A stretch of DNA of 64,000 nt from Chondrosia reniformis (GCA_947172415.1 OX359199.1:5825384-5889383), one strand, 5' to 3'. Shown: positions 26,085-39,500, numbered from the stretch's first letter. Made by a program: numbers and translations. The notes: generated from the letters alone by a model not told the origin.

Positions 26085-27025
26085 CTGAATGGTCTTCACT
26101 TATTTAGTTTGATTTGATTACTAAAGAGTGACTCAGCTTAATTTGATTTAACACATTTGAAACTTTATACTATTAGTGTGTGTTACATCTTTAAAATTGA
26201 AATATAGTCTGTATTCCTATGTGGGTGCGTGGATCTTCCAGCCAACCAAAATGAGCAAGTGTTTTCAGTGAAAGATCTCAGGCTTAATTACAAATGCACA
26301 AGTAACTGTTTTCCTCACAGCACATTATTAATCAGTAATGCATAACCAGGTATACACAGCAGCTGTACGTGTATTTTATTTTTAAAAATCTGTTTTGAAA
26401 AGGAGTGTTCATTTTGTTATAAAACATATTTTTGACAATTATAATGATAATTCATGCAAAGGTGATACTCCAATAACCCCGACAGAACCATTTTCAAAAT
26501 CTTTCAGTTGAATTTAATGTATGGAGTCTAGCAGTCTAATATTCTTTGTCATCAAATTCTCAAAAACTCACCTCATATACTTCATTGATATACATATGTA
26601 AAGTAACCAAGTTGTAGCTGGTACAAAGTGGATATATATTTTGAAGAGATAAATGTACAGTTAAGGTACAAATGATAATATAACATGACCTCACACCTCT
26701 CCTCATTGCCTGTTTGTGCTCCCCAAGCATCACCTTCAGACATAATGCTTTCTTTTTCGTTTCGTTTCGTTTTTCGTTTTACTTCCTCCTTTTTTCCCTT
26801 TTTTCTTTTCGTTTCCTCCTTTTTTCCCTTTTTTCTTTTTCGTTTCACTTTTCTTGCTTATTATCTCTTTACTTATAACACGAATGACATTTATTGAATG
26901 CTTACATAGATGTATGCATTTGCGATGAGCTGCATGGGTTATGAGTTCACCATTATCGACAATTGGGATTGTATATAACCACTGCACAATGATCATTTTT
27001 GTTTGCCAATTACGAAATATACATG
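26085..27025. other. Downstream flank of gene A, no gene seen
   Basis: The first 150 bases after the stop are homologous to the flank of gene B (56541-56700) and probably are 3' UTR; similarity ends near GGATCTTCCAG. No AATAAA close to the stop was seen. A polypyrimidine block of CTTTTT/TTTCG units lies at 26750-26860. Confidence 0.55.
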
Positions 27026-27600
27026 TACAGTGGAACCTCCATTAACGGACACCTCCCAACGGCGGACACTTGCGATAAAACGGACACTTATGCAGGTCCC
27101 GAACGATATCCTTTAATCTCTGTACAAAAAACCTCCAAAACCGGACACCTCTCTAACCCGTAAAACGGACAATAAAATACTCCCCGTTTGACCGACACAA
27201 TACATAAGAACCTCTGATAACGGACACTGCAGACGCTTGCGCTATTTTCTCGGACACGTGATTAGCACCAGTTTATTAAGAAAAAATTGCTATTCTATTT
27301 CTATGGCATGATAAGTTCTCGGAGTCTATATCAATGTAGTCTTGTGTGCCATAAAATCTATATTTGCAAGGGATTTCCATGCCATATCCTGCACCACGAT
27401 TAACAGCAGCTCCATAACTTCAACCGCGGCTTTATTAGTGCTTCTTTTCAGAATGTGAGATACAGCCGGTGCGATTGTGCGCAGTATGTCTCTATCTATA
27501 AACAAACTTAAAACAAAAACCTCTGAATAAAGGACACCCTACATATAATGGACACATGGCTCTGTCCCAATGGTGTCCGTCTTAGAGAGGTTCCACTGTA
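27026..27600. mobile_element. Non-autonomous DNA transposon (MITE-like), 575 bp
   Basis: The ends are inverted copies: TACAGTGGAACCTCCATTAA at the left and GAGGTTCCACTGTA at the right, with TA at each border. The interior repeats the word CGGACAC many times in variable spacing. CAGTGGAACCTC ends with TA targets are typical of Tc1/mariner-superfamily (pogo/Tigger-like) elements. There is no transposase frame. Confidence 0.85.
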
Positions 27601-28240
27601 CATGGTTTTAAATGAAAAAAATATTCAAACAATGTAATTATTTGTTTAAACAAGTTTTTCATGGTTGCTGTTTCTTCTCCTGCTACTGGAACAGTGCTGC
27701 AGTACTTCATTTTGCATCACTTTACTGAGTGTAAAGGTGATCCCAGGGCACACCACGTGGAGGTAGATAAGAAGTACTTTGTGCCCCAAAAGGCCTCCGG
27801 TTTCTCAACTCTGTTTGACACTTTCACTACTTGCGTCGTAAGAGAAGTTGCTCGGGAACGGTCCGGCGTACCTGACCGACCTATGACCAGTTACTAGTCT
27901 TGCACTGCCTCACGCTACGGACAGAACAAGCCCGACCCTGGCAGACCACAAACTCCCACCAATGAGAATCATCATGTGCACACAACGCAGCTTGAGAGCA
28001 CTGTACACAGACTTTAGCTCATTGGGATCGGCCAGTTCGCTTTAGAGTAGGGACCCATCGATGAACTATAAGAAAAGAATTAAGAGAATACATGAGCACA
28101 TTATAAAATTGCAATTGCAATGCAAATATCTTCTAAACTAACCTGATGCGGTAGCCTATAATAGCTCCCTGACCGACTATGTAGTGGCACTGGACCCACG
28201 CTCCTCCAGGTACGGGCCGTATAGTGAGAATCCGCAAGTG
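27601..28240. pseudogene. Possible gene relic, unrecognised, higher GC
   Basis: This stretch is richer in C and G than its surroundings. On the plus strand a 78-codon frame (27661-27897) begins at an ATG and ends at TAG. On the minus strand, protein-like runs interrupted by stops are readable, for example ELADPNELKSVYSALKLR near 28020-27965. I do not recognise a family. It may be a decayed exon set or old insert. Confidence 0.25.
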
Positions 28241-29850
28241 CCAATTTAACACACAAGCAGGATTAATAGTGAACATCCAAGCATTCCCCAGCTGAACTAC
28301 TGATTAGTAGTCAATTAGCCTTATAACTGAGAAATATAAATCTGCCGACCATGTGCTCAAATAATACTTGCATGGCAGAGGCATACATGGACATCTTAGC
28401 TAATAAGTCTACATGTAAATCTAAATCTAGTTTGACATTATACGTAAAGCACACATGCAGTTACAATTCATATGCAACATACATAATTATTATTCATTGG
28501 GCATTAGCTTGAATGATCTAGTGTAAATTAACACCACAAACTATGCAGAAGAGAAATAAGCCATGAATGGACTACAGGATCAGATGTGAATACAAAATTT
28601 TTAAAGGAATCAAAATGTTTTAAAAGAAAACGTTTTAATAAAGTTTCATCTTTGATAGCAAACAATTTCAGACAACTGCCATTTTGTTGTTACTCCTTTA
28701 TGAACTCATAGGAATTATCAGAATGCACTGGACATTATCTCAGATGACAAGTTTGACTAAGAAAGTGACAAATAAATGGACAAGATGATGGGAGATGCTA
28801 CAGCACGGTGAGGTTTTGGTACTTAGGAATAATGCATGTTCTTAATATATACTTTACTAGTTACATGGGAATCATTCATGCTCTTAATAAAGTTCATTTG
28901 TACTTTATAAAGTTTAAATTAAGACATTGTACTACCAGCTAAGTTAATATTCTAATTGTTCAGCTGCAGCCTGAATCGATTGCATGGATTGCAGCTGTTG
29001 CTATGGGAATCTTGTTATTTAGATGTAACCATGGTAATTTGTACTTGGTTGGTTGTATGAACATTTTGTTCTTAAGTGTGAAGCATGTTTTCCTCAAGTC
29101 TGACTAGAATGATAAGAATTGTTCTTATAGTTGTCTATATCAGTCCAGGTCAATAATAATATATAGTACATTTTCATCATGTTTATTCCCAGGTTCATAC
29201 TACTGTGAGTTTCATTTTTGTTTCCATAACACTAGCTAATGTTTTTAATTTTTGTGATATGAAGGAAGGTAATGTTAGATTAATGAAAGGAATCCCAAAC
29301 TTATTTTTCATACAGTTTAGCTTTAGTCCATAGCTCTCAGCTAATGTTCTCCAGCCAAACCAGAAATGCAGCAGTGCTCAGTTGGAGAGTTCCTTGGCCA
29401 TGTATAAGCCATTTAATAAATCAGCAATTAAAGTGTCTCTATGCCCTGGAGCCGGGTATCTGGCTGTTCCTGTTTAGTGCAGCTAGCTGCTTGGGTTTCA
29501 TAGTGATCCTTGTTCCAATTTAGTTTGAAGTAAAGCCCTGGGGCCTGTTACCCTTTAGTTTAAAGTAGGGCATGCCAGTGTGTATTCTTTGTGTGATGAT
29601 TATTTGTGATTGACTATTACTTAGAGAATCCAGATTATGGGGAATAACAAAGAACAATGGCAGCTCTAGTGCAAAGCAACTCAGTAACTGTCCTATAACA
29701 GGGAATGATATTTGTTACAATAGCCACAGTTCAATAAGAATTTTTTAGAATAGAAGCAAAGTAATTGCCATTGAACCAAACCAATTATTGGTACCACTGG
29801 TATTTCACAGGTTTGTATTAACATATCTAATTAAGCTTTCAAATGTATTT
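28241..29850. other. Intergenic, nothing recognisable
   Basis: AT-rich sequence with no long open frame, repeat array or domain-like translation on either strand. From about 29790 (CACTGGTATTTCACAGG, GTATTAACATATCTAATTAAGC) it matches a segment near 58125-58170, so at least that edge is a dispersed repeat. Confidence 0.5.
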
Positions 29851-29879
29851 GTGGCAGTGGAAGAATTAGAAAAATTGGT

Positions 29880-30295
29880 CTAAATGTACTTATCCAAATC
29901 TCTATATAGTATAGGTTTACCACATTATCAATAGGAAAGCAGTCTATGTATTATAATTTCCTTAACCTTACTGATGTCATCATATCTTAGGAAAATGATT
30001 ATTCATATAAAATATAAATACAGTACAGTACATTATTATAGTTGTCCTTTTTAATATAATCTTTTATAGAATGCCTTTTCCATAGCAAGCAATGTACTGG
30101 ATCCAAAACAGAAACCAGCTTGGGATTCCCTAAATGATGTAATTTTCTTATATTGTACAATCTAAAATATTTAATTATTTCTATTGTTAAGGACCTACTG
30201 CTCAGGATATAGTGTTAGGTTTTGAGGACACCAGCGGAGATCAAAGTGATATGCACTCTTTTGTATATCTGAGTAAATCACTTGTCCAAAGACCT
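29880..30295 (+). pseudogene. Relic of two GAIN-domain exons of the SRCR-GPCR family
   Basis: 29885-30170 is closely similar to the intron/exon block 21430-21705 of gene A, including the 69-nt exon (copy at 30069-30137). It jumps directly to most of the exon at 22021 (copy about 30193-30293, beginning at GGACCTACTGCTCAGG). The intervening exon 28 and both introns are deleted, and there is no 5' or 7TM portion, so it cannot make a receptor. It shows that further copies of the family existed or that a fragment was duplicated here. Confidence 0.9.
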
Positions 30296-30304
30296 AAGCA
30301 ATTA

Positions 30305-33300
30305 ATGATTACCTATCTATAATTAGTTCACAGCAGCCATGTCAAATACACATGCCTTTGTATGGGTGTAGACAACAGAGGTTTTAAATGAGTAAAAAAA
30401 TATCAGCCTGCAGCCATATATGTACAAGTGTATGGTAGTCAGCAAACCTAATTAGTAACTAATTTAATTGTGATGATGGATAATTACAGTGTTGGCACCA
30501 ATTTGTCTCTACAACTGAGCCAATACATCCTATATATGGTGATGTGATGGATGTTCAAACCTGAGATTGCCTATTCCCTATTTCCTAGATAATATGCCAC
30601 CATGTGTATTTATCAATAAGCACATTTAATATGCAGTAGACGAAGAAATGAGGAAAACTGGAAGTAAACCTGGAACTGTCTTACCTATTAAAGTTGTACA
30701 TATACATATCCATACTCTATTATAATAGACACTGGAGTGCTAAATAGTTAGTATTGCACAAATATGGTGGCTCACTAGAAACAGGTTTGGTCTATAAAAC
30801 AGATGAGTGGATAAAGGTGAATCTACACTTACTCTGATTTGCAGATTATTGTTTTCTATCCAAAGGAATAGAGACGAAGAGAAGGAGAAAAGGAGAGGAA
30901 AGATGGAAAAAGGAGGAGAGGAAAGGGGGAGTGGAATTTACCTTAATAGTCTAGTAATTCAAAATAATAACATTAAAATAGAATTTAGTTACGTAGTTAT
31001 AATTGCACAAAACTAGACAACAAGAATATATACCCACTGTGTCTAGTGTTGATCACTATGACAGTATATATATACATCATGCAAACAGGTTCCTTTTAGA
31101 TAACTACTTGTGTAATTCAAAAATGATTGCTTGTCTCTTAATCATCATTATCATCATTGGAGTCAGCTATAACTTTTGAGCTACTGCTACTCAACTTGCT
31201 AGCAATGTAACTTAACCTATCTCTAATTATTAGTTCACAACAGCCATTTCAAATACTCATGCATGTACATGTGCATGAGAGTTTGTAACTAAATTACATA
31301 TCAGCCTGCAGCCATATATACACAAGTGGGATATTAACCTAATTAGTAGCTAATTTAATTGTGATGCATGGCTTTAACATTTGTACACTATTTGTAAACA
31401 CAGAGTATTGGCACCAATTTGTCTCCATAGCTGAGCCAATGCATCCTATATATGATGCCACAGTACCTATATATGGTGATGTGATGGATGTTCAAACCTG
31501 AGATTGCCTATTCCCTATTTCCTAGATGATATGCCACCATGTGTATTTATCAATAAACACATTTAATATGCAGTAGACGAAGAAATGAGGAAAACTGGAA
31601 GTAAACCTGGAACTGTCTTACCTATTAAAGTTGTACATATACATATCCATACTCTATTATAATAGACACTGGAGTGCTAAATAGTTAGTATTGCACAAAT
31701 ATGGTGGCTCACTAGAAACAGGTTTGGTCTATAAAACAGATGAGTGGATAAAAGATGAATCTACACTTACTCTGATTAGCAGATTATTGTTTTCTATCCA
31801 AAGGAATAGAGACGAAGAGAAGGAGAAAAGGAGAGGAAAGATGGAAAAAGGAGAAGAGAGGAAAGGGGGAGTGGAATTTACCTTAATAGTCTAGTAATTC
31901 AAAATAATGACATTAAAATAGAATTTATAGTTAGTTATAATTGCACAAAACTAGACAACAAGAATATATACCCACCGTGTCTAGTATTGATTACTATGAC
32001 AGTATATACATCATGCAAACAGGTTCCTTTTAGATATAACTACTCATGTAATTCAACATGATTGCTTGTCTCTTAATAATCATCATCATTGGAGTCAGCT
32101 ATATAACTTTTGAGCTACTGCTACTAAACTTGCTAGCAATGTAACTTAACCTATCTCTAATTACTAGTTCACAACAACCATTTCAAATACTCATGCATGT
32201 GCATGAGAGTTTGTAACTAAATTACATATCAGCCTGCAGCCATATATACACAAGTGGGATATTAACCTAATTAGTAGCTAATTTAATTGTGATGCATGGC
32301 TTTAACATTTGTACACTATTTGTAAACACAGAGTATTGGCACCAATTTGTCTCCATAGCTGAGCCAATGCATCCTATATATGATGCCACAGTACCTATAT
32401 ATGGTGATGTGATGGATGTTCAAACCTGAGATTGCCTATTCCCTATTTCCTAGATGATATGCCACCATGTGTATTTATCAATAAGCACATTTAATATGCA
32501 GTAGACGAAGAAATGAGGAAAACTGGAAGTAAACCTGGAACTGTCTTACCTATTAAAGTTGTACATATACATATCCATACTCTATTATAATAGACACTGG
32601 AGTGCTAAATAGTTAGTATTGCACAAATATGGTGGCTCACTAGAAACAGGTTTGGTCTATAAAACAGATGAGTGGATAAAGGTGAATCTACACTTACTCT
32701 GATTTGCAGATTATTGTTTTCTATCCAAAGGAATAGAGACGAAGAGAAGGAGAAAAGGAGAGGAAAGATGGAAAAAGGAGAAGAGAGGAAAGGGGGAGTG
32801 GAATTTACCTTAATAGTCTAGTAATTCAAAATAATGACATTAAAATAGAATTTAGTTAGTTATAATTGCACAAAACTAGACAACAAGAATATATACCCAC
32901 CGTGTCTAGTGTTGATCACTATGACAGTATATATATACATCATGCAAACAGGTTCCTTTTAGATAACTACTTGTGTAATTCAAAAATGATTGCTTGTCTC
33001 TTAATCATCATCATCATCATCATTGGAGTCAGCTATAGCTTTTGAGCTACTGCTACTAAACTTGCTAGCAATGTAACTTAACCTATCTCTAATTACTAGT
33101 TCACAACAACCATTTCAAATACTCATGCATGTGCATGAGAGTTTGTAACTAAAATTATATATCAGCCTGCAGCCATATATAAGTGGGATATTAACCTAAT
33201 TAGTAGCTAATTTAATTGTGATGCATGGCTTTAACATTTGTACACTATTTGTAAACACAGAGTATTGGCACCAATTTGTCTCCATAGCTGAGCCAATGCA

Positions 33301-33345
33301 TCCTATATGTCAGTTTGTGGTGCCACAGTACCTATATATGGTGAT
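30305..33345. repeat. Tandem array, about 3.2 copies of a roughly 930-bp unit
   Basis: Landmarks recur with a period near 930 bp: GCAGTAGACGAAGAAATGAG at about 30634, 31570 and 32499, and CAGCCTGCAGCCATATAT at about 30409, 31303, 32229 and 33169. The final copy breaks off near 33310-33345. Each unit contains sequence matching the Munc13-like gene: one part resembles 3475-3552 (end of the exon at 3528 with its donor), followed directly by a part resembling 4526-4615 (borders of exon 4532-4589 with its purine tract). The unit is therefore a shrunken copy of about 3.4-4.7 kb that was later amplified. Confidence 0.88.
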
Positions 33346-33882
33346 ATTATATGCAATGGGACTTCAGTCCCCCATGGCCTGTCAAGACAAGATTTTGCAT
33401 GGTCACTTGCAATTGGCTGGTTTCATGTAATAGCTTTCATGATAATTCATATTTCATCAGAGCCTTTGCACAGGGTCAGTGCAATTAACTTTAAATTCAT
33501 GTCATACAGGACTTGGTTGGTATGTTTGGGCACATTATGATATATAGCAGAAGTAGGGATGACGCACCCAAATATAGAAGTGATTAAGTTTCATATGTTT
33601 TTATTTAATTTGTATTCTTCCTTTGTTAATAGTACTTGTTACATTTTGTTCTTAAAATTTTCTTGGCGAAAACTCGAAATAACGTCGCAGTCAAATAGAG
33701 AGCTTTTAATTAAAAAAATGGCTACTAATATACCAAAACCGGAAGTAAGTCTGCAATTGTCTTACCAACTTACAAGAAACAGCAGAATGCCGTTAATTGA
33801 GCTGAAAACCTATTGGTTAGTTGTAATAATGAATTGGCGGACATGTTTTTTCCCGGCGCACTACGGTACTCTCGATGGTATA

Positions 33883-34484
33883 CCGTATTATCTCTAATAT
33901 AAGCCCAGATCTCTAATGTAAACCCGTCTCCAATAGAAGCCCACCTTTACGATTCATTGAAAAAAATAGAAGCCCAGTCCCCAATATAAGCCCACTGACA
34001 ACCAACCAGAAAAAACGGAACGATTTCCGTGCGTAACGTTAACGCAGCCCTACGCCCGTACCTGCTACGGACTAGCTACGGACGCGATACGGCTTTCACC
34101 AGGACGTTTTGTGTTCAAAGCCGTATGTAAAAGGGCGCCTTTCACCCGTACGTAGTTTAGGTGTTAAAGCAAAGGTAGGCGATTAAAGTAGTATAGCGAG
34201 TGTTAACCGAGTATCGATCGAGCTGTTAATGAAGTAAAAGCATCGAATGTGCTAACGATGGCTGAAGGGTATGGACGCACGTACGGACGGAAAACGTTCA
34301 GTTCTTACTGACTGGTACCGTATTTTACGTGGAAATTGTCCCAACAAAATTGATGTACCAATTAAAAGGGTTGAAAATATAAAAGCCCAGTTACTTATAC
34401 AAACCCAGTCTCCAATACAAGCCCCCGGGTTTAGAGGGGTTTGAAAAAATACAAGCCCCGGGCTTATATGAGAGATAATACGGT
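33883..34484. mobile_element. Non-autonomous DNA transposon with 25-bp inverted ends
   Basis: Left end ACCGTATTATCTCTAATATA followed by AGCCC, right end GGGCTTATATGAGAGATAAT followed by ACGGT, about 600 bp apart. Sub-terminal sequence repeats the word AAGCCC/AAACCC after AATA on both sides. No transposase frame is present. ACCGTATT ends with AAGC-type subterminal repeats occur in many invertebrate genomes; I do not assign a superfamily. Confidence 0.82.
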
Positions 34485-35950
34485 GTCGGAGTGAATCATG
34501 TCCCCCTGTGAATAGTGTCCCCCCAGACAATATTCACTAGAGAATAATGTCCCCCTTAGTGAATAATGTCCCACCTCTAGAAGACGCACACTTTCCCATG
34601 CCATGGCCGCGGAAGAGTAGGAATATCATTGCATCTTTGCATTCCTCACTCTTCATCGTTATCCGAGCAGTTTCAGCAAGAACAAGAAGAGGAGAAAATG
34701 CAGTGTAGGGCGTCCCCCCTTTTCGTATCCCCCGGGACATTATTCTCTAGTGAATAGTGTCCCTCCTTGGTGAATGTTTTCCACCCTAGGAAATGCAGTC
34801 AGTGCAGTATGCTGTATCACACTGAGTGCATTTCAGCATTGCCTTCACCAACGAAACGTGGCAATAACTGGCGTTGTAGCATCTGTAACCAGTAGTAACT
34901 GTCATTATGCATTATATTTGTCACTGTAGTCCCCAGGGCCCTATATAACCTTAACTATTTCCATCTTATATCCTCGTTATATTATTGTAACATCAATCTG
35001 TACAACCAGTAGTACCTGCCACATTAGTGACTATAGTCCCCTTGTAACCTTTGCTATTTTCTCTCGTATATCTATAATTTTTAAGTACACCATGTGCATT
35101 GCACACTAGGGCGAGAGTATGCCCCATGCAGCATATACAAGAAAGCAAAAAGTTTAAAAAATGTTATAAAAGAACACTGTTGCAAAACAGACAAACACAT
35201 TAATAAAATCAATTCAGTACAAAATGACAGTACTAATGTCTGACACTGGAACCTCTTGATCCACATCTTCTCTATCATATCTTGCTACTCCTTCCTCTTT
35301 CGCTGCCACTTGCAGTATGGATGCAGTCTTCTGAATGTCTTCCTGCTGCTCCACCTCCACCCCTAATCTCTTTAACAACAAGAAGAGATCCTTTCGTTCC
35401 TCTTTACACAGCTCACACTTTAGAATGAAGTGTTCTACATGTTCAATCCCTGGAACCGAACATACAGGGCATGTTCTTTCTTCTCTGGGTAGACCACTCC
35501 ATCTTCCTGTTTCCTCCTTCAGCTCAGCTGTACCTCCCCTAAGCTTGGTCAGCATCCTTCTTAGCCTCTCATTCCCTGCATCCACACATCTATGGCTCAT
35601 ATCTCCCCTTGAAATCTCCCTGTTGTTTACATGCTTTATTGCTTAATAATATTATCATGCATTCTGCATAATATCAATGTGCATGCTCCATGGAATTGAT
35701 GAAAAGTATCATTAAATTATGCATTTAAAAGGCTCTATGTATGCTTTGTTTAGCTGTCATTGATCATGGAGGAACAACATTCACTAAGGGGGGCACTAAA
35801 TTCAACAGTGAATACTGTCCTAGGGTGGAAAACATTCACCAAGGGGGGACACGAAAGGGGGGATGCCCTACACCATGACAACAGTATGTATACTGCATGT
35901 ACATAGTTTATTTTGAGTGCACGTGGTTTCTGCATTGCTAAGTTTTCGTC
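34485..35950. mobile_element. Composite repeat flanked by inverted GTCCCCC/GGGGGAC blocks
   Basis: The words GTGAATAGTGTCCCCC and TGAATAATGTCCCAC recur at 34490-34800. Their inverse (AACATTCACTAAGGGGGG, AACATTCACCAAGGGGGGAC) lies at 35770-35875. The block about 34702-34796 is largely the reverse complement of 35808-35875, so roughly 1.2 kb is framed by inverted repeats. The enclosed DNA carries the retrotransposon remnant listed next. Confidence 0.6.
35214..35600 (-). pseudogene. C-terminal remnant of a non-LTR retrotransposon reverse transcriptase
   Basis: A 128-codon minus-strand frame reads LTKLRGGTAELKEETGRWSG, then R-T-C-P-V-C-S-V-P-G-I-E-H-V-E-H-F-I-L-K-C. This fits the Cys-x-x-Cys ... 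His ... Cys zinc-knuckle-like segment found after the reverse transcriptase domain in many LINE-type elements. The polymerase domain and the rest of the element are missing, so it is a truncated copy. Confidence 0.7.
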
Positions 35951-35962
35951 TTGCAATAAAGG

Positions 35963-36122
35963 TTATAAAAAGGATCAGCACATTTTCTTGAATAATAGTA
36001 TATACTGCTTGTAGCAAGATATTGCGTAGACATATGTAGAGTTCGAGGTTGTGTTAAGTTCTCATAAAAGTGCGGGTACTAAAATATATTTATTTTAACA
36101 GTGCATTCTAGGAACTTCATTG
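35963..36122 (+). promoter_or_regulatory. Gene B core promoter and untranslated first exon
   Basis: A TATA-like element (TTATAAAAAGG, 35963-35973) is followed by sequence conserved with gene C: AGCAAGATATTGCGTAGACATA, then AACAGTGCATTCTAGGAACTTC and a GTGAGTAA donor at 36123. The coding exon is reached through the acceptor ending at 36585 (AATTATAG). Conservation with 59280-59451 supports function; the exact start is inferred. Confidence 0.55.
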
Positions 36123-36596
36123 GTGAGTAATTATTATGAATTTATTCGCTTCCATATATATACACATGTACTACTATATACATATGTTAGGATTTGCACT
36201 GTAGTTAAAAAAACAACATTGGTATATGCCAGTACGTAAATAACTCCATGCAATTAAAGTACTAGCTGTCTTTTCTAAAATGTTTTGGAGGTGCTAATGA
36301 ATCTGTAATATAAAGGAAAACATAACTGGATTTGTATATATATTTTGCAGTCATAAAAAATAATGCTTTTTTCAACTCCACTTTAGCAGAAAAGGTTTGT
36401 CACACCTCTCCCGTTTACTTTCTTAAAAACTACAAGTCAAGTGTCCTGATTGATAATACCGTAAATGTTCCAAAATTCAAAAACTATTCTATAGCATGCA
36501 TGCATGCATGTATGTACCTCCACATCTATAATAGTGCTAGTATATACAGTTACAATATACTATATATATATATTTGTAATTATAGCACAAATTGCT

Positions 36597-39500
36597 ATGA
36601 ATTCAAATAAAGGAAGTTGCACTATTTGGTTGACTCTTATCCTGGTCATTCTAGCAGGATCATGCCAGGCTGCTTGTCCACCTTGTAAGTCTTCTGCAAA
36701 GTTAACAGATCTATCCTAGTACTGATATTCTAATTGTATACTGTACTATACTTATGTACATCTTAATATATAAACATAGCTGTTTTGCCCTCTTTTGGGC
36801 TCATCATTGTGGTATATAGTACATGTAGTACTTACATATACCAGTTCATTTACTTCATCATCATAGCCTTTGCACATATATACTTTAGTGCAATTAATAT
36901 TACTCCCTTAGTTCATATATGTGAACAACCCGCATATGTCTATATATAAATTACATTCTCAGCTTCTAACAGAACCATTCGCTTAGCCAATGGTGGTCAC
37001 CCAGCACAGGGACGTGTTGAGATACTCCACAATGGACTGTGGGGCACCATCTGTGATTATAGCTGGGATATATTAGATGCTCAAGTAGTATGTAGACAAT
37101 TGGGATATGATCATGCAATTGCTGCCACACTGTCATCAAGTTTTGGACGAGGGATAGGCAAAATTTGGCTAAGTCAAGTGAGCTGTGGAGGACATGAGTT
37201 ATCAGTCGAAGAATGCTATCACCGATCCTGGGGAGATAAATATAACTGTGCTGATGATCATGCTAAAGATGCTGGTGTTGTGTGTGCAGGTATATATTCT
37301 TCACATATATAACTAAACAACCATTTAAATTATTGGCACATATGTACATATATACAGTATGTATTTATTCATAAATATATAATATGCTATGCTTTGTTGC
37401 ACTTATATTTATTCGCAATTTTAATGATTTTTGAAAGTTTCAGTGTCCTCAAAATTATAAAAAATGATAGAAAAAATACGTATAAACTAATTTAATAGCG
37501 TATGAATGACAGGTCTGAAAAAAGTAACAGTGATCATGTGATAAAGGCCATAGAAGTTGCATACAAAATCGAAATTGAAATATATTCAGTGCAAATTACA
37601 ATATACTAAGGTAATCTTATAATAATATACACATCTCATCTACGTATGTATGTTTAGGCACATCATCCCAACGTACTTCAACTAAAATGATGTGAGGCTC
37701 TCGGATGGTTTTTACCTTCTTGTTAAACAATGTCATTATACCTAACTAATACTACTTAACTATTACTATTTATATATAGAAAATGCTACTGATAACCCAT
37801 ATAAGATTCGACTCTTGAATGGAGCAAGTGAATCTCAGGGATTGGTGGATATTGGCTTAAGAAATGCTTGGGGATCAGTGTCCGGTAATTCTTGGGATAG
37901 ACCAGATGGAGAGGTTGTCTGTAGGGAGCTTGGATTTGAAGGAATTCTTGCTACCACATATTCAGGAGCATTTGGTTCAGTTTATCGGCGAAGATGGCTT
38001 CAAAATGCTTATTGTAGTGGTCAGGAACAAAGTTTCCTGAGCTGTGTCAGTGGAGACTGGGGTTGGAGCGATAGTCGCTGGAGTGGATATGCTGGAGTCA
38101 TTTGCATTGGTATGTGAGTACAAATTTCTTGTAGTTTAGCATGTTTAAGTCTTTGTTCAAAAATATGATCAGAATTTCAAAAGTGCAATTGTGCTTGCAT
38201 GTACGTATATCTTCCTTTTCAACCCTCAGATGGCAATTATAATAATCCAAAAGTTCGGTTAATTGGTGGTGCAGGTAATCTTAGTGGAAGAGTTGAGATT
38301 GGCTTCAATAACTCTTGGGGATCTGTATGTGACATTGGTTGGGACATACTTGATGCTCATGTTATATGCAGAATGCTTGGCCATCCCAAAGCACTAGCTG
38401 CCACTGTTTCATCTTCCTTTGGTGCTGGTTCTGGTAGAGTTTGGGTCAATAATGTGCAATGCCATGGAGAGGAACAGAGCATTCTGAACTGTAGACACAG
38501 TGGATTAGGAAACTTGCATTCATCTTGTACTACTCACTCCAAGGATGCTGGTGTGATTTGCTATGGTGTGTTTTATGTATAATCAAAATGCTTGTGTGTT
38601 AAGTTGAAGATTAATCAACATGCTTTTGCATATATAGAGTACCCTTTTATGATCATGTATGTCATTCTATTTATGTTTCCTCCTTTATATTTCTCTGTCT
38701 GTCTGTGTATCTACCAATCCAAATATTCTGCAGATGGTATCTCAAGTGATATTAAAGTACGATTATCTGGGCATTCTAACAGAAGTGGTACAGTTGAACT
38801 TGGATTTTACGGTGCTTGGGGTACCATATGTCACCACAACTGGGATATTCATGATGCAAATGTGATTTGCAGAATGCTTGGATATCCCAGAGCCATAGCT
38901 GCCCCACTTCACAGTAGTTTAGCAATTGTTTCAGGAAGAATATGGACAGATTCAGTACAGTGTAATGGTGAAGAAAAAAGCATTCTTGACTGTCAATTCT
39001 CTTCCTTTGGATCCTATTCAAGCAGCTGTAATCACTTAACTGATGCTGGTGTTGTTTGTGATGGTTAGTTTATGCCAAATTAGTGTAATACATATGTAAG
39101 ATTTAGCATAGATAGCTAGGGACTCAAAAAAGTGCCTAGATGACTAAACTCCCAGGGTGACTGATGAAGGATGGAATATCCAGAAAATGATGGTATGTAA
39201 CTACATCCTGGTCCAATGCTCTATTAGTCTGGCCGCTGGACCCTACTTCTCATTACCGCGCAGGGCAAAAGAGAAATAGAGTCCAGCAACTATTGTCAAT
39301 TTCTCACCTTGGCTCAACCAATGGAATGGCTGCCAACTCAAATCACACCAGCAATTATCACACCTTTAGCTGCTTTGTGGGCGTTTATCTAGGTCAGTTG
39401 TGCAGTACAGGGAATTGTCACTAATAAATGCCCAAGGCGATGATTCGCAAGGTGTGAAATTGACAATAGTTGCTATACCCTATTTCTCTTCTGCCCCTGT

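Noticed and set aside
26582-26996. Lys/Glu-rich minus-strand and Phe-rich plus-strand frames
   Set aside because: They are low-complexity translations of a polypyrimidine block after gene A.
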